Source: Seohaeicola zhoushanensis (GTDB taxonomy: Bacteria > Pseudomonadota > Alphaproteobacteria > Rhodobacterales > Rhodobacteraceae). Taken from it: 64,000 nucleotides of DNA. A program made the translations under genes and the position numbers. The notes beneath the pieces are model-generated. The model was not told where the DNA came from, searched no databases, and was given only the letters and a program-made list of their open reading frames with translations. Location of the stretch: the NCBI RefSeq assembly GCF_014656415.1, contig NZ_BNCJ01000001.1:485406-549405 (forward strand), read 5' to 3'. The first letter of the stretch is position 1; the number at the start of each line of letters is the position of its first letter. This document shows positions 8,915 to 16,961 of this stretch, in pieces.

Positions 8915-10039
8915 ATGGCCGAGAACACCGAAGACCAGGGCACAAAGACAGAAGACCCGACCCCGCGAAAGCTGAAGAAGGCGCGCGAGAAGGGCGATGT
9001 CCCGAATTCACGCGAAGCCGGGACCATGATGATGATCCTGGCGCTGCTGATCCTGACCGTCTTCCTGATGCCGCAGGTGGTGACGCCGCTGACCGGCGTG
9101 CTGTCGCGCGTGTTCGAGACTGCGGGCACCGTGCAGATCGGCGAGGGCCGCGCCGGGTTGCAGGATATCGGCCTGGTGACCGGCCTGCTGTCGCGCGGGG
9201 TCGTCATCGTCCTCGCTCCGGTGATGGGCCTGTTCCTGCTCGCCGCCATTGCTGGCGCGCTTCTGCAGGGCGAGATCGTGGTGGCGGCCGAGCGGATCAA
9301 GCCGAAGTGGAGCAAGCTTTCGCCAATCGCCGGGTTCAAGCGGCTGGTTTCGCCCGATGCGCTGGTCGAGTTCGTGAAGAGCGTCGCCAAGGTGCTGATC
9401 GTCGGGGCGGTCGGGGTCTGGCTGGCCTTCAAGGCGGTGACCGGCATCTGGCAGAGCGAAGGGTTCCTGCCCGAGGCCATCGCGCCCTATTTCCAGCACT
9501 ACATCACCTTGCTGCTGGCCGTGGCGGCGGTGATGGCCGTGGTGATCGCGCTGGCCGACACGATCTACAAGCGCCTGCACTGGATTGCCAAGCAGCGAAT
9601 GTCGGTCAAGGACGTGCGCGACGAGATCAAGGAGCAGGAAGGCGACCCGCTCATCAAGGCCAAGCGGATGGAGACCCGCCGCAAGCGCTCGCGCCAGCGC
9701 ATGGCCGCGGCGATCCCCGAGGCGACGGTGATCCTGACCAACCCAACCCACTATGCCGTCGCGCTGAAATACGAGCAGGGCGAGGACGAGGCCCCGATCT
9801 GCACCGCCAAGGGCGCCGACCTGATGGCTGCGCAGATCCGCAAGCTGGCGCATGAGGCCGGGGTGCCGGTGATCGAGAACCGCCCGCTGGCGCGCGCCCT
9901 GTTCGAAGTGGCCGAGGTCGACGCGCCGATCCCGCTGGAGCACTGGCAGGCCGCGGCCGAGATCATCCGTTTCGTCTTCGACCTGCGCCAGAACATCCGC
10001 AGGGCTCCGCCGGCGGGGTCGAGCGTGCGCGAGGACTGA
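8915..10039 (+). CDS. flhB: Flagellar export switch protein FlhB
   Basis: FlhB controls the switch from rod/hook to filament-type export. The 374-residue protein starts with the family motif DQGTKTEDPTPRKLKKAREKG. It has four membrane segments and a cytoplasmic domain with the autocleavage site NPTH at 276-279. The hook-length protein FliK, which triggers this switch, is encoded at 28.8 kb. It is the last gene of the flgB operon; the next genes run the other way. Confidence 0.97.
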   Translation: MAENTEDQGTKTEDPTPRKLKKAREKGDVPNSREAGTMMMILALLILTVFLMPQVVTPLTGVLSRVFETAGTVQIGEGRAGLQDIGLVTGLLSRGVVIVLAPVMGLFLLAAIAGALLQGEIVVAAERIKPKWSKLSPIAGFKRLVSPDALVEFVKSVAKVLIVGAVGVWLAFKAVTGIWQSEGFLPEAIAPYFQHYITLLLAVAAVMAVVIALADTIYKRLHWIAKQRMSVKDVRDEIKEQEGDPLIKAKRMETRRKRSRQRMAAAIPEATVILTNPTHYAVALKYEQGEDEAPICTAKGADLMAAQIRKLAHEAGVPVIENRPLARALFEVAEVDAPIPLEHWQAAAEIIRFVFDLRQNIRRAPPAGSSVRED

Positions 10040-10047
10040 TCCGGGCC

Positions 10048-10065
10048 GGGCCGCCCTTTCGGCCC
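10048..10065. terminator. Possible bidirectional terminator between flhB and the VPLPA-CTERM gene
   Basis: GGGCCG (10048-10053) and CGGCCC (10060-10065) form a 6-bp stem around CCCTTT in the 38-bp gap between two convergent genes. There is no clear U-tract, so the call rests on position and pairing. Confidence 0.35.
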
Positions 10066-10077
10066 CGGTGAATGGGC

Positions 10078-10560
10078 CTATGCCTGACCTTTGCGGCGGC
10101 GGCTGGCGGCGGCGAGGGCGGCGATGCCGGAGACCAGCAGAAGCCCGCCGGCAGGCAGGGGAACTTCGCCGATCCGCTCTGCCACGGCATAGGTGGCGTT
10201 GGCATCGACGAACTGGGGATTCGCGGAGACGTTTCGCACGGCAATTGACGGAATGTACCAGCCGACTGCAAAGTCTTCGCCCGTCTCGGGGACGTCAAAA
10301 GCGAAATAGGGGCCAGCGTCGCCTCCTCTGTTCGGAGTTCCGAGCGAGGTGCCGACAAGGTCAGCGAAGGCGCGCGCCATTTCCTGGTTGCCCCACCAGA
10401 CCTGGGATTGAAGCAAGTCGTCCATGTCCTTGAACGTTCCATATAGGCTGGTGACATCGTAGTCATGGCCCGCGTAGGAAACCACTACGGCCGAGGCGGA
10501 TGTCGCCGACATGGCCAGGGCGAAGGTGCCTGCCGCAAGGGCGGTGTGAATGCCTTTCAT
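10078..10560 (-). CDS. VPLPA-CTERM sorting-domain protein
   Basis: A 160-residue exported protein with a signal peptide (about 1-24, ending SASA). The C-terminus has the motif VPLPAG at about 133-138, a hydrophobic stretch (LLLVSGIAALAAA) and a basic tail (SRRRKGQA). That tripartite tail is the VPLPA-CTERM signal, known to be paired with exosortase-type sorting. The central part (WWGNQEMARAFADLVGTSLG and on) matches nothing I know. It sits between flhB and the motE-like gene, on the same strand as the latter but 153 bp away, so it is probably a separate unit with unknown relation to flagella. Confidence 0.8.
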   Translation of the reverse strand: MKGIHTALAAGTFALAMSATSASAVVVSYAGHDYDVTSLYGTFKDMDDLLQSQVWWGNQEMARAFADLVGTSLGTPNRGGDAGPYFAFDVPETGEDFAVGWYIPSIAVRNVSANPQFVDANATYAVAERIGEVPLPAGGLLLVSGIAALAAASRRRKGQA

Positions 10561-10713
10561 AATTCCCTCCCAAAATGAGAAACTTTCAAAACCGCGGGTG
10601 AATTCCCGACAGGTAAATGTCTTTCGGATTACTTAACCCGTCAACAAAAAATCTGGAAATGGGGGATTGGGGCGCCCACTCGCGCGGCTTGTGCCGTCGC
10701 GAGGGGTAAATTC

Positions 10714-11343
10714 CTAGAGCTTCAGACCCTGCAGGCGCTGGTCGCCCGGCAGCTTGGAGCGTTCGAGGATGATGCGCGAGATCGCCCGTGCCCGCACTCG
10801 GTTCAGCGCGGCGAGGATCGGTGCGGCGTCGCGTTCCGGCATCGTTGCCAGCACCATCACCGAGGTCTCGATGTCCATGTCGTCGAGGATCGCTGCGGCT
10901 TCCTTCGGCTTCATCGAGGAATAGAGCGCCACCAGCCGGTCGAGGTCGTCGGTCTGGGCCTTCGCGACGGTGGCCAGCAGCCCTTCCAGCTCGGTCTTGA
11001 GGTCGGCCAGCCGTTTCTGCTCGATCCCGAGCTTCTCCTGCGCCAGTTCGACTTCCGACTGCTGCTCGATCAGCCGGGCCTTCTGTGCGTCGAGCAGGGC
11101 GCGTTCCTCGCTCATCGCCTGCAGCATCTCTTCCGGCGTCTCGCAGAGCATCGGCGGCGCCGGCGCGGATACCGCTGCCGGAACCGGCATCGGCTGCTCG
11201 GTCCCGCCCGAGGCATGGGCGGAGCTGACAAAGGCGCTGGGTTCCGAGTCCGTCTCGGGGAAGAAGATGGCGGTGGTCGTGCGCAATACGCCCATCACGG
11301 CCAGCCCGCCGAGGACAAGCATGAAGGGGCGGGGGCGTCTCAT
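10714..11343 (-). CDS. MotE-like periplasmic motility protein
   Basis: A 209-residue protein with one N-terminal membrane segment (about 8-27), a Pro/Ala-rich linker and a strong coiled coil (about 72-128). It ends in an MgtE-N-type domain (SMKPKEAAAILDDMDIETSVMVLATMPERDAAPILAALN). This is the layout of MotE, described in rhizobia as a periplasmic motor chaperone. It is the last gene of the fliL-fliM-(125 aa)-motE block and overlaps the upstream stop by 4 bp. A stator or switch-associated role is likely. The exact function here is inferred. Confidence 0.75.
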   Translation of the reverse strand: MRRPRPFMLVLGGLAVMGVLRTTTAIFFPETDSEPSAFVSSAHASGGTEQPMPVPAAVSAPAPPMLCETPEEMLQAMSEERALLDAQKARLIEQQSEVELAQEKLGIEQKRLADLKTELEGLLATVAKAQTDDLDRLVALYSSMKPKEAAAILDDMDIETSVMVLATMPERDAAPILAALNRVRARAISRIILERSKLPGDQRLQGLKL

Positions 11344-11717
11344 GCCTCGCGGCTCTTCACGGTGGCGAAGAAGCTGCGCACCAGTTCCGCCTTGCCGTTG
11401 ACCGAGGTCACGCCGGCCGGTTCCTCGACACGCTCAAGCACCGGCTCGGGCGCCGGGGCGGGCGCGGCAGCGGCCTGGCGGCGCGCCGGGCGCAGCGACA
11501 GCCCGTCGCGGACCTGGTCCTCGATCGCGTTGGTCACCGCCTTGATGGCCGAGACCGAGCTTTCCGACCGGTCCACCGCGGCCGAGAACTCGTCGACCAT
11601 CGGGGCCATCTCGCGAAGCACGATGACAAGGTTCCGAACCCGCCGGTCGACCAGATAGGCATAGCCGAGCACGCCCGCCAGAAGGATCAGGATGGCGAAA
11701 TCAATCAAATGTGACAT
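11340..11717 (-). CDS. Small membrane-anchored flagellar protein (DUF6468-like)
   Basis: A 125-residue protein with one N-terminal transmembrane helix (about 4-20) followed by an amphipathic coiled-coil region (RVRNLVIVLREMAPMVDEFS and on). An Ala/Pro-rich linker and a conserved-looking tail (AELVRSFFATVKSREA) complete it. The ATG at 11717 lies inside the end of fliM (17-bp overlap), and its stop overlaps motE. Such DUF6468-type proteins accompany fliM in alphaproteobacterial flagellar clusters. The family name is from memory and no function is known to me. Confidence 0.65.
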   Translation of the reverse strand: MSHLIDFAILILLAGVLGYAYLVDRRVRNLVIVLREMAPMVDEFSAAVDRSESSVSAIKAVTNAIEDQVRDGLSLRPARRQAAAAPAPAPEPVLERVEEPAGVTSVNGKAELVRSFFATVKSREA

Positions 11718-12642
11718 CGGTCGGTTCCTCTTCTTCACTGTAATCCCGGACCACCCGCAGCGCGACGGAGCCATTGGCCCGCCGGCCCACCGCGGCCGAG
11801 AAGAATTTCAGGTTGTCGCAGGCCACGGTCACGTTCTGGTCGGCGGTGATGCCCAGCGGCACCGTTACCCCCGGTTTCCAGCCCAGCACATCGGCCAGCG
11901 GGATCATCGGTTCGTGCAGGATGGCGTCGACGGTGATCGAGGTGCCCTGCAGCTTGCCCGAGAGCAGTTCGCGCCAGGAACTGTCGCCGCCGAGCTGGCC
12001 GCCGTGGAACGGGGCCGACAGGATCGAGCGGATGGATTCGAAGACCGAAGTGGGGAAGAGGAAGATCATCTTGCCGCCGCGACCGTCGAAGTCGATGCTC
12101 ATGACCACCTTGACGCAGGGCCCGGAAGGCGCCGCAAGGACCATCGCCTGCGGGCTGCTTTCGATGTGGTCGATCTGGAACTGCACCTCGGCGAGCCGGG
12201 CAAAGGCCTCGGACAGCGCGTTGAGCGCCGCCTGGCACAGGCGCGCGCCGAATTTACGCTCGATCATCGAGAAGGCGCGCGGGGTCCATGGTGTCTTCGA
12301 GGCATCGCGCCCGCCCAGCAGGATCTCCAGCGTGGTGAACAGCAGTTCGTGGTCGAGGACCACGCCGATATCGGCCTCCCAGGGATGGGTCGCGGCCACC
12401 ATAGCCAGCGAGTCGAGCGAGAGGCTGTCCAGCGCCTCGCCAACCGTGGTGTAGGTAAAGCTTTCGATCTTGGCCTCGGCGGTATTGCCGGCGCAATGGG
12501 CCTTCATCACCGGGCCGAGGGCAAGCGTGAAGCGGTCGAAGATGACTTCCAGCACCGGCAGGCGCTGGTAATTCGCCTTGGCGCTGCGGATCATCTGGTC
12601 GACGACCCGGTCGTCCTGGGTGATGGTGTCGTTTTCAGCCAT
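11701..12642 (-). CDS. fliM: Flagellar motor switch protein FliM
   Basis: FliM is the middle component of the C-ring switch, bridging FliG and FliN. The 313-residue product has a recognisable middle domain (residues about 45-230) and a C-terminal SpoA-like FliN-homology domain (about 235-305: MIPLADVLGWKPGVTVPLGI). The N-terminal CheY-P-binding peptide is poorly conserved: TITQDDRVVDQMI stands where LSQxEIDALL is usual. It lies 3 nt downstream of fliL. Confidence 0.93.
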   Translation of the reverse strand: MAENDTITQDDRVVDQMIRSAKANYQRLPVLEVIFDRFTLALGPVMKAHCAGNTAEAKIESFTYTTVGEALDSLSLDSLAMVAATHPWEADIGVVLDHELLFTTLEILLGGRDASKTPWTPRAFSMIERKFGARLCQAALNALSEAFARLAEVQFQIDHIESSPQAMVLAAPSGPCVKVVMSIDFDGRGGKMIFLFPTSVFESIRSILSAPFHGGQLGGDSSWRELLSGKLQGTSITVDAILHEPMIPLADVLGWKPGVTVPLGITADQNVTVACDNLKFFSAAVGRRANGSVALRVVRDYSEEEEPTDVTFD

Positions 12643-12645
12643 GGT

Positions 12646-13200
12646 TCATTGCACGATCAGGTCCGCGACAAGGATTTCCTGGGGCGACATGCTTTCCGTC
12701 ACCGTCCGGGCGCGGTGCAGCAGCTCCTGCTTGACGATCACCAGCCCGAGCGAGCCGCGCAGGTCCTGCTCGGTCAGCATCCGCAGGTAGTCCTGGAAGG
12801 AATCCCGGATGAACAGCCGCCGCTCCTCGATCCGCTCGGCTCCGGCCAGCGTCTCGTCATAGACCAGCGCCACGTTCAGCTTCATGAACCGCGAGGTAGT
12901 GCGGCCCGTCGCCGTGGTGGCGTTGATGTTGACGATGATCTCCTTGAACGGCGTCACCGACATCTCGTTGACCGGCTTGGGCGCGGGCGCGCCGCCATGG
13001 TCCTCGGCCGCCGGGGCCGCTGCGGGCGTTGCCGCCGCATGGTCCTGCGCCGCCTCGTCGGGCTTGTCGAGGTTGGTGGCCAGGAAATAGCCCCCGCCGG
13101 CCCCGACCAGCGACAGCCCGACAATTGCCGCCAGCAGCACGATGGGCTTGCCACCGGATGCGGCCGCCTCCTTCGCAGGTTTCTGGGGTTTCTTCGCCAT
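12646..13200 (-). CDS. fliL: Flagellar basal body-associated protein FliL
   Basis: FliL is a single-span inner-membrane protein that forms a ring around the stator. The 184-residue product has a short cytoplasmic basic start, a transmembrane helix (about 20-43), an Ala/Pro-rich linker and a periplasmic domain from about residue 85. It ends with the family motif PQEILVADLIVQ. First gene of the minus-strand fliL-fliM-DUF6468-motE block, divergent from fliF. Confidence 0.92.
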   Translation of the reverse strand: MAKKPQKPAKEAAASGGKPIVLLAAIVGLSLVGAGGGYFLATNLDKPDEAAQDHAAATPAAAPAAEDHGGAPAPKPVNEMSVTPFKEIIVNINATTATGRTTSRFMKLNVALVYDETLAGAERIEERRLFIRDSFQDYLRMLTEQDLRGSLGLVIVKQELLHRARTVTESMSPQEILVADLIVQ

Positions 13201-13262
13201 GATCAGCCGGGCCGGAACTTCTTTTCAATCAAGCACTACTATCGTGCATCTTGAGGTTTCTC

Positions 13263-13313
13263 ACAAGTATAAAATGGATTTAGCCTTGCATGACAAGAAT
13301 AGTCCTGTATTAA
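13263..13313 (+). promoter_or_regulatory. Probable fliF promoter region
   Basis: TTGCAT (13286-13291) and TATTAA (13308-13313) are spaced by 16 nt and would start transcription about 35 nt before the fliF GTG. The motif ACAAGTATA lies at 13263-13271 and AAGAATAG at 13295-13302. Both recur in other flagellar intergenic regions. TTAA at 13310-13313 is followed after 7 nt by GAAA, a half-match to a CtrA-type box. Confidence 0.4.
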
Positions 13314-13355
13314 TTCTGTTGAAACCTTTTTTATCCTTCCAAGCGCTCTGGTCCC

Positions 13356-15068
13356 GTGAACACGCTGCTGAGAAACCTCGCCTCTCTGGGTCAGTTGCGC
13401 CTGTCGCTTCTGGCGCTGTCCGGTGGCGCGCTGCTGCTGGTTTTCTTCTTCGGGTTGCGCGCGATCATGCAGCCCGAATACGTGCAGCTCTACGGCGGCC
13501 TCGGGCCGGGCGCGGCGAGCAACATCGTCGATACGCTCGAACAGGAAGGCATCAAGGTCCAGCTTGGCGATTCCGGGGCGACGGTCAGTGTGCCCAAGGA
13601 ATCCATCGCGCGCGCCCGGATGGCGCTGGCCGACAAGGGCCTGCCGGGGGATGGCACGCCGGGTTGGGAACTGTTCGACGAATCCGGCGGGCTGGGGATG
13701 AACTCCTTCCTGCAGCGGGTGAACCGGCTGCGGGCGCTGGAGGGCGAGCTTGCCCGTTCGATCCAGACCATCGAGGGCGTCTCTGCCGCGCGGGTCCACC
13801 TCGTGTTGCCCGAGCGCGAGGCCTTCTCGCGCGACCGGCCCGAACCCACCGCCTCGGTGATCGTGCGCGGCTCGGCCAGCCGGTCGATCGGCCAGCGCCA
13901 GGCCCGCGCGATCCGCGCGCTGGTGGCTTCGGCTGTGCCGGACCTGTCGACCAACAAGGTCACCGTCCTTTCCGCCGATGGCGAGACGATCCTGGGCGAG
14001 ACCACCGACGGCGCGGGCGATGTCTCGATCCAGTCGGTCAAGGTCGGCATCGAGGAGCGCATGGCGCAGTCGATCTCGCAGATCCTCTCGGCCCGCGTCG
14101 GCGCCGGCAACGTGCGGGTGCAGGTCAACGTCGATCTCGAAACCGAGCGGCGGGTGATCCGCCAGCAAAGCTTCGACCCGGCGCAGCGCGTCGTGCGGTC
14201 GACCGAGACCTCGGGCGAGACCCGCGAGGACCGCGACCTGGCGGCGGGCGAGGTCGGCGTAAACGGCAACATTCCCCCGGAACTGGCCGACGGCGCGCCC
14301 GAGAACGGCGGCACCAAGAATACCAGCGAACGTACCCGCGAGGTGGTGAACTACGAGATCGGCAAGACCGAGAGCGAGGTCGTGCGCGAACCCGGCGAGA
14401 TCCGGCGCGTCTCGGTCGCGGTGCTGGTCAACGGCATCTACAACGTCGCCGACAATGGCGGGGTCGACTACCAGGAACGCCCCACCGAGGAGCTCGCACG
14501 GCTGGAGGAACTCATCAAGTCGGCCGTCGGTTTCAACGCCGAGCGCGGCGACTCGGTCTCCGTCGACAGCCTGCGGTTCATCGACTACTCGATGGACGTG
14601 GGCGAGCCGGTCGGCCCCGGCATCGGCCAGCTGCTCAGCGACAACTTCGCCTCGATCCTGCGTGGCCTTCTGGCCCTTGGCCTGACCGGCGCGGTGCTGG
14701 CCCTTGGCGTGCGCCCGCTGATGAAGCAGATGGGCGAGATCCAGGTGAACCAGCAACTGGCGCTGGCGGCGGAAAAGCAGGAGGCCGCCAAGATGCTGGC
14801 CGGTGCGACCGGCGGCGACACCGCCAAGGTGATGCAGGTCGGCAGCGAGGCGGGTGGCAATGTCACCGTCGAGCACAACGTGACCCAGGCCGCGCCGAAC
14901 ACCGTGCACCGCTTCTCGCCCAACCGTGCGCATCAGGAGCTGGTCAACCTCGCATCGGTGCAGGGCGGCGTGCAGCGCGGCTGGATCGAGACCGTTTCCA
15001 ACACCATCGAGTCCCAGCCCGAGGAATCCCTCCGGGTGGTGAAGTCCTGGCTGGCGGAGGAGGTCTGA
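13356..15068 (+). CDS. fliF: Flagellar MS-ring protein FliF
   Basis: FliF builds the MS-ring that founds the basal body. The 570-residue product has an N-terminal membrane helix (about 19-38) and the conserved ring-building motifs. Examples are GIKVQLGDSGATVSVPKE, ESGGLGMNSFLQRVNRLRALEGELARSI and ARVHLVLPEREAF. A second membrane helix is near 431-450, and the C-terminal FliG-binding tail ends WLAEEV. It starts at a GTG with no strong Shine-Dalgarno motif. It leads the fliF-fliH-fliN-fliP-fliG operon. Confidence 0.96.
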   Translation: MNTLLRNLASLGQLRLSLLALSGGALLLVFFFGLRAIMQPEYVQLYGGLGPGAASNIVDTLEQEGIKVQLGDSGATVSVPKESIARARMALADKGLPGDGTPGWELFDESGGLGMNSFLQRVNRLRALEGELARSIQTIEGVSAARVHLVLPEREAFSRDRPEPTASVIVRGSASRSIGQRQARAIRALVASAVPDLSTNKVTVLSADGETILGETTDGAGDVSIQSVKVGIEERMAQSISQILSARVGAGNVRVQVNVDLETERRVIRQQSFDPAQRVVRSTETSGETREDRDLAAGEVGVNGNIPPELADGAPENGGTKNTSERTREVVNYEIGKTESEVVREPGEIRRVSVAVLVNGIYNVADNGGVDYQERPTEELARLEELIKSAVGFNAERGDSVSVDSLRFIDYSMDVGEPVGPGIGQLLSDNFASILRGLLALGLTGAVLALGVRPLMKQMGEIQVNQQLALAAEKQEAAKMLAGATGGDTAKVMQVGSEAGGNVTVEHNVTQAAPNTVHRFSPNRAHQELVNLASVQGGVQRGWIETVSNTIESQPEESLRVVKSWLAEEV

Positions 15069-15071
15069 CCA

Positions 15072-15743
15072 ATGGGCCACCTCTTCGACCGCAACTTCGA
15101 CATCGAGATCGAACAGGAACGCGCCGCCCGGCAGCGCGCCACGCGGGCTTGCTACACGCCCGAGGATCTCGACGCCGCGATGGAGCAGGCGCGGCAGGAG
15201 GGTTTCGAGGAAGGCCGCGTCGCCGGTCGTGCCGAGGCCACCGAGAAGCTGACCCAGAGCGACCTGCGCCGCCAGGCGGACTCGCTGGCCGAGATCTCGG
15301 GCCAGGTGGGCGAATTGACCGCGGTGATCGACGACCGGATCGCGAAGCTGGAACAGCAGCTCCTGTCCTTCGTGCTGGCGGTCTTCGAGAAGGTGGCGCC
15401 CGAGCTGGTCACCGCCCGCGCCCTGCCGCGGGCCGAGGCCGAGGTGCGCGCCGCCATCGAGATGGCGCGGGGCACGTCGGTGCTGCACATCCACCTGCCG
15501 CCGGCGGTTCATGCCGCCATCGGCGAGGCGCTGGCCGCCGGCACCAGCGGTGCCGAGGGGCGCGTCGAGATCGAGGCGGACCCGGCCCTGCGCGAGGGCG
15601 ACGCCCGCGTCGAATGGGACAACGGTTTCATGGAATACAGTTTCACGGCGATCTGCGACCGCATCCTGACCGGGTTGCGGCAGGCCGCCGGAACTGAGGC
15701 GGGCGCGGCGCGCCCGGCAGAAGGGAGTGCGCAAGATGGCTGA
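15072..15743 (+). CDS. fliH: FliH-like flagellar export stator protein
   Basis: A 223-residue cytoplasmic protein in the fliH position. It has a charged, helical N-terminal half with FEEGRVAGRAEATEKLTQSDL, a FliH-type GxxxG-like and coiled-coil region. The C-terminal half resembles the FliH/V-ATPase-E fold (LEQQLLSFVLAVFEKVAPEL, then DPALREGDARVEWDNGFMEY). FliH binds and holds FliI. Sequence conservation is low, so the call rests on fold-like features and position. Its 3' end overlaps the fliN start. Confidence 0.8.
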   Translation: MGHLFDRNFDIEIEQERAARQRATRACYTPEDLDAAMEQARQEGFEEGRVAGRAEATEKLTQSDLRRQADSLAEISGQVGELTAVIDDRIAKLEQQLLSFVLAVFEKVAPELVTARALPRAEAEVRAAIEMARGTSVLHIHLPPAVHAAIGEALAAGTSGAEGRVEIEADPALREGDARVEWDNGFMEYSFTAICDRILTGLRQAAGTEAGAARPAEGSAQDG

Positions 15744-16095
15744 CGATCCGGAAAACGGCGAGGGCACCGCCGGCCAGGGCGGCATCGCGGAACTGGACAT
15801 CAAGGAGGCCGGCAGCGGCCCCGAGCATCACGCGAGCGGGCGCAACATCGACGCCATGCTGAACGTCGGGCTGCAGGTGCAGATCATCCTCGGCCGCAGC
15901 CGGATGCCGATCTCGCAGATCCTCAAGCTTACCCGCGGGTCGATCATCGAACTCGACAAGAAGATCGGCGACCCGGTCGAGGTTTTGATCAACGACCGCC
16001 TCGTCGCGCGCGGCGACCTGGTGAAGCTGCCGGGCGATCGGCTGGGTGTCGAGCTGACGGAGATCGTGAAAGACTACGTTCCCGGAAATGACTGA
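15736..16095 (+). CDS. fliN: Flagellar motor switch protein FliN
   Basis: FliN forms the base of the C-ring and helps dock FliH-FliI. The 119-residue product has a short acidic N-terminus and the full SpoA domain (NVGLQVQIILGRSRMPISQI through VEVLINDRLVARGDLV to GVELTEIV). I chose the ATG at 15736. A GTG at 15727 would add three residues. It overlaps fliH by 8 bp. Confidence 0.95.
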   Translation: MADDPENGEGTAGQGGIAELDIKEAGSGPEHHASGRNIDAMLNVGLQVQIILGRSRMPISQILKLTRGSIIELDKKIGDPVEVLINDRLVARGDLVKLPGDRLGVELTEIVKDYVPGND

Positions 16096-16100
16096 CCGAG

Positions 16101-16943
16101 ATGGTCCAGCATCCAACCCTTCCGGCCCGGCGCCTCTGCCTGCTGACGCTGATTGCGGCGCTGGCGGTGCTGGTGCTCTGGCACCAGCCGGCGGCGGCGC
16201 AGGATGCGGGCGGGCAGTTCCTGGGCGCGATCACCGACGCACTGAGCGACGCGCCGGCGGGGTCGGACGAACGGGCCACGCTCTCGGGTCGCATCATCCA
16301 GATGATCGCCCTGATGACGGTGCTGGCGCTGGCGCCGGGGCTGCTGGTGGTAATGACCTCGTTCACCCGCTTCGTCATCGTCTTCTCGATGCTGCGCTCG
16401 GCGCTTGGCCTGAACCAGACGCCGCCCAACATGGTGCTGAGCTCGATGGCGCTGTTCATGACCTTCTTCGTCATGCAGCCGGTCTTCGAGGACGCCTGGC
16501 AGGACGGGATCCAGCCGCTGATGAACAACGCGATCACCGAGGAGCAGGCGATGGGGCGCATCGGCGACCCGTTCAAGCGCTTCATGTTCGCCAACACGCG
16601 CGAGAAGGATATCGCGCTGTTCGCCGATATCGCGGCCCGCAGCGAGAATGCGCCGGTGCCGACCGGCCCGGTGACCGCCGAGACCACCGGCTGGCGCATC
16701 CTGGTGCCGGCCTTCATGATCTCGGAACTGCGGCGCGCCTTTTCCATCGGCTTCCTGATCTACCTGCCCTTCATCGCCATCGACCTGATCGTCGCCTCGA
16801 TCCTGATGAGCGCAGGCATGATGATGCTGCCGCCGGTGCTGGTCTCGCTGCCGTTCAAGGTGATCTTCTTCGTGCTGATCGACGGCTGGTACATGTTGGC
16901 CGGCAGCCTGATGGAAGGCTATGTGCCCCTTGTGGGCGGATGA
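16101..16943 (+). CDS. fliP: Flagellar export gate protein FliP
   Basis: FliP is the main pore-forming subunit of the export gate. The 280-residue product begins with a cleavable signal peptide (about 1-34, ending AAAQ), as FliP does. It shows the family signatures TSFTRFVIVFSMLRSALGL and NQTPPNM, and a C-terminal membrane region ending in DGWYMLAGSLMEGY. It lies 5 nt after fliN. Confidence 0.97.
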   Translation: MVQHPTLPARRLCLLTLIAALAVLVLWHQPAAAQDAGGQFLGAITDALSDAPAGSDERATLSGRIIQMIALMTVLALAPGLLVVMTSFTRFVIVFSMLRSALGLNQTPPNMVLSSMALFMTFFVMQPVFEDAWQDGIQPLMNNAITEEQAMGRIGDPFKRFMFANTREKDIALFADIAARSENAPVPTGPVTAETTGWRILVPAFMISELRRAFSIGFLIYLPFIAIDLIVASILMSAGMMMLPPVLVSLPFKVIFFVLIDGWYMLAGSLMEGYVPLVGG

Positions 16944-16961
16944 ACTGAGGGGAATGGACCC

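Noticed and set aside
13239-15803. 854-residue open frame antisense to fliF and fliH
   Set aside because: The same kind of GC-driven antisense frame. It spans two genuine flagellar genes and their promoter and has no domain.
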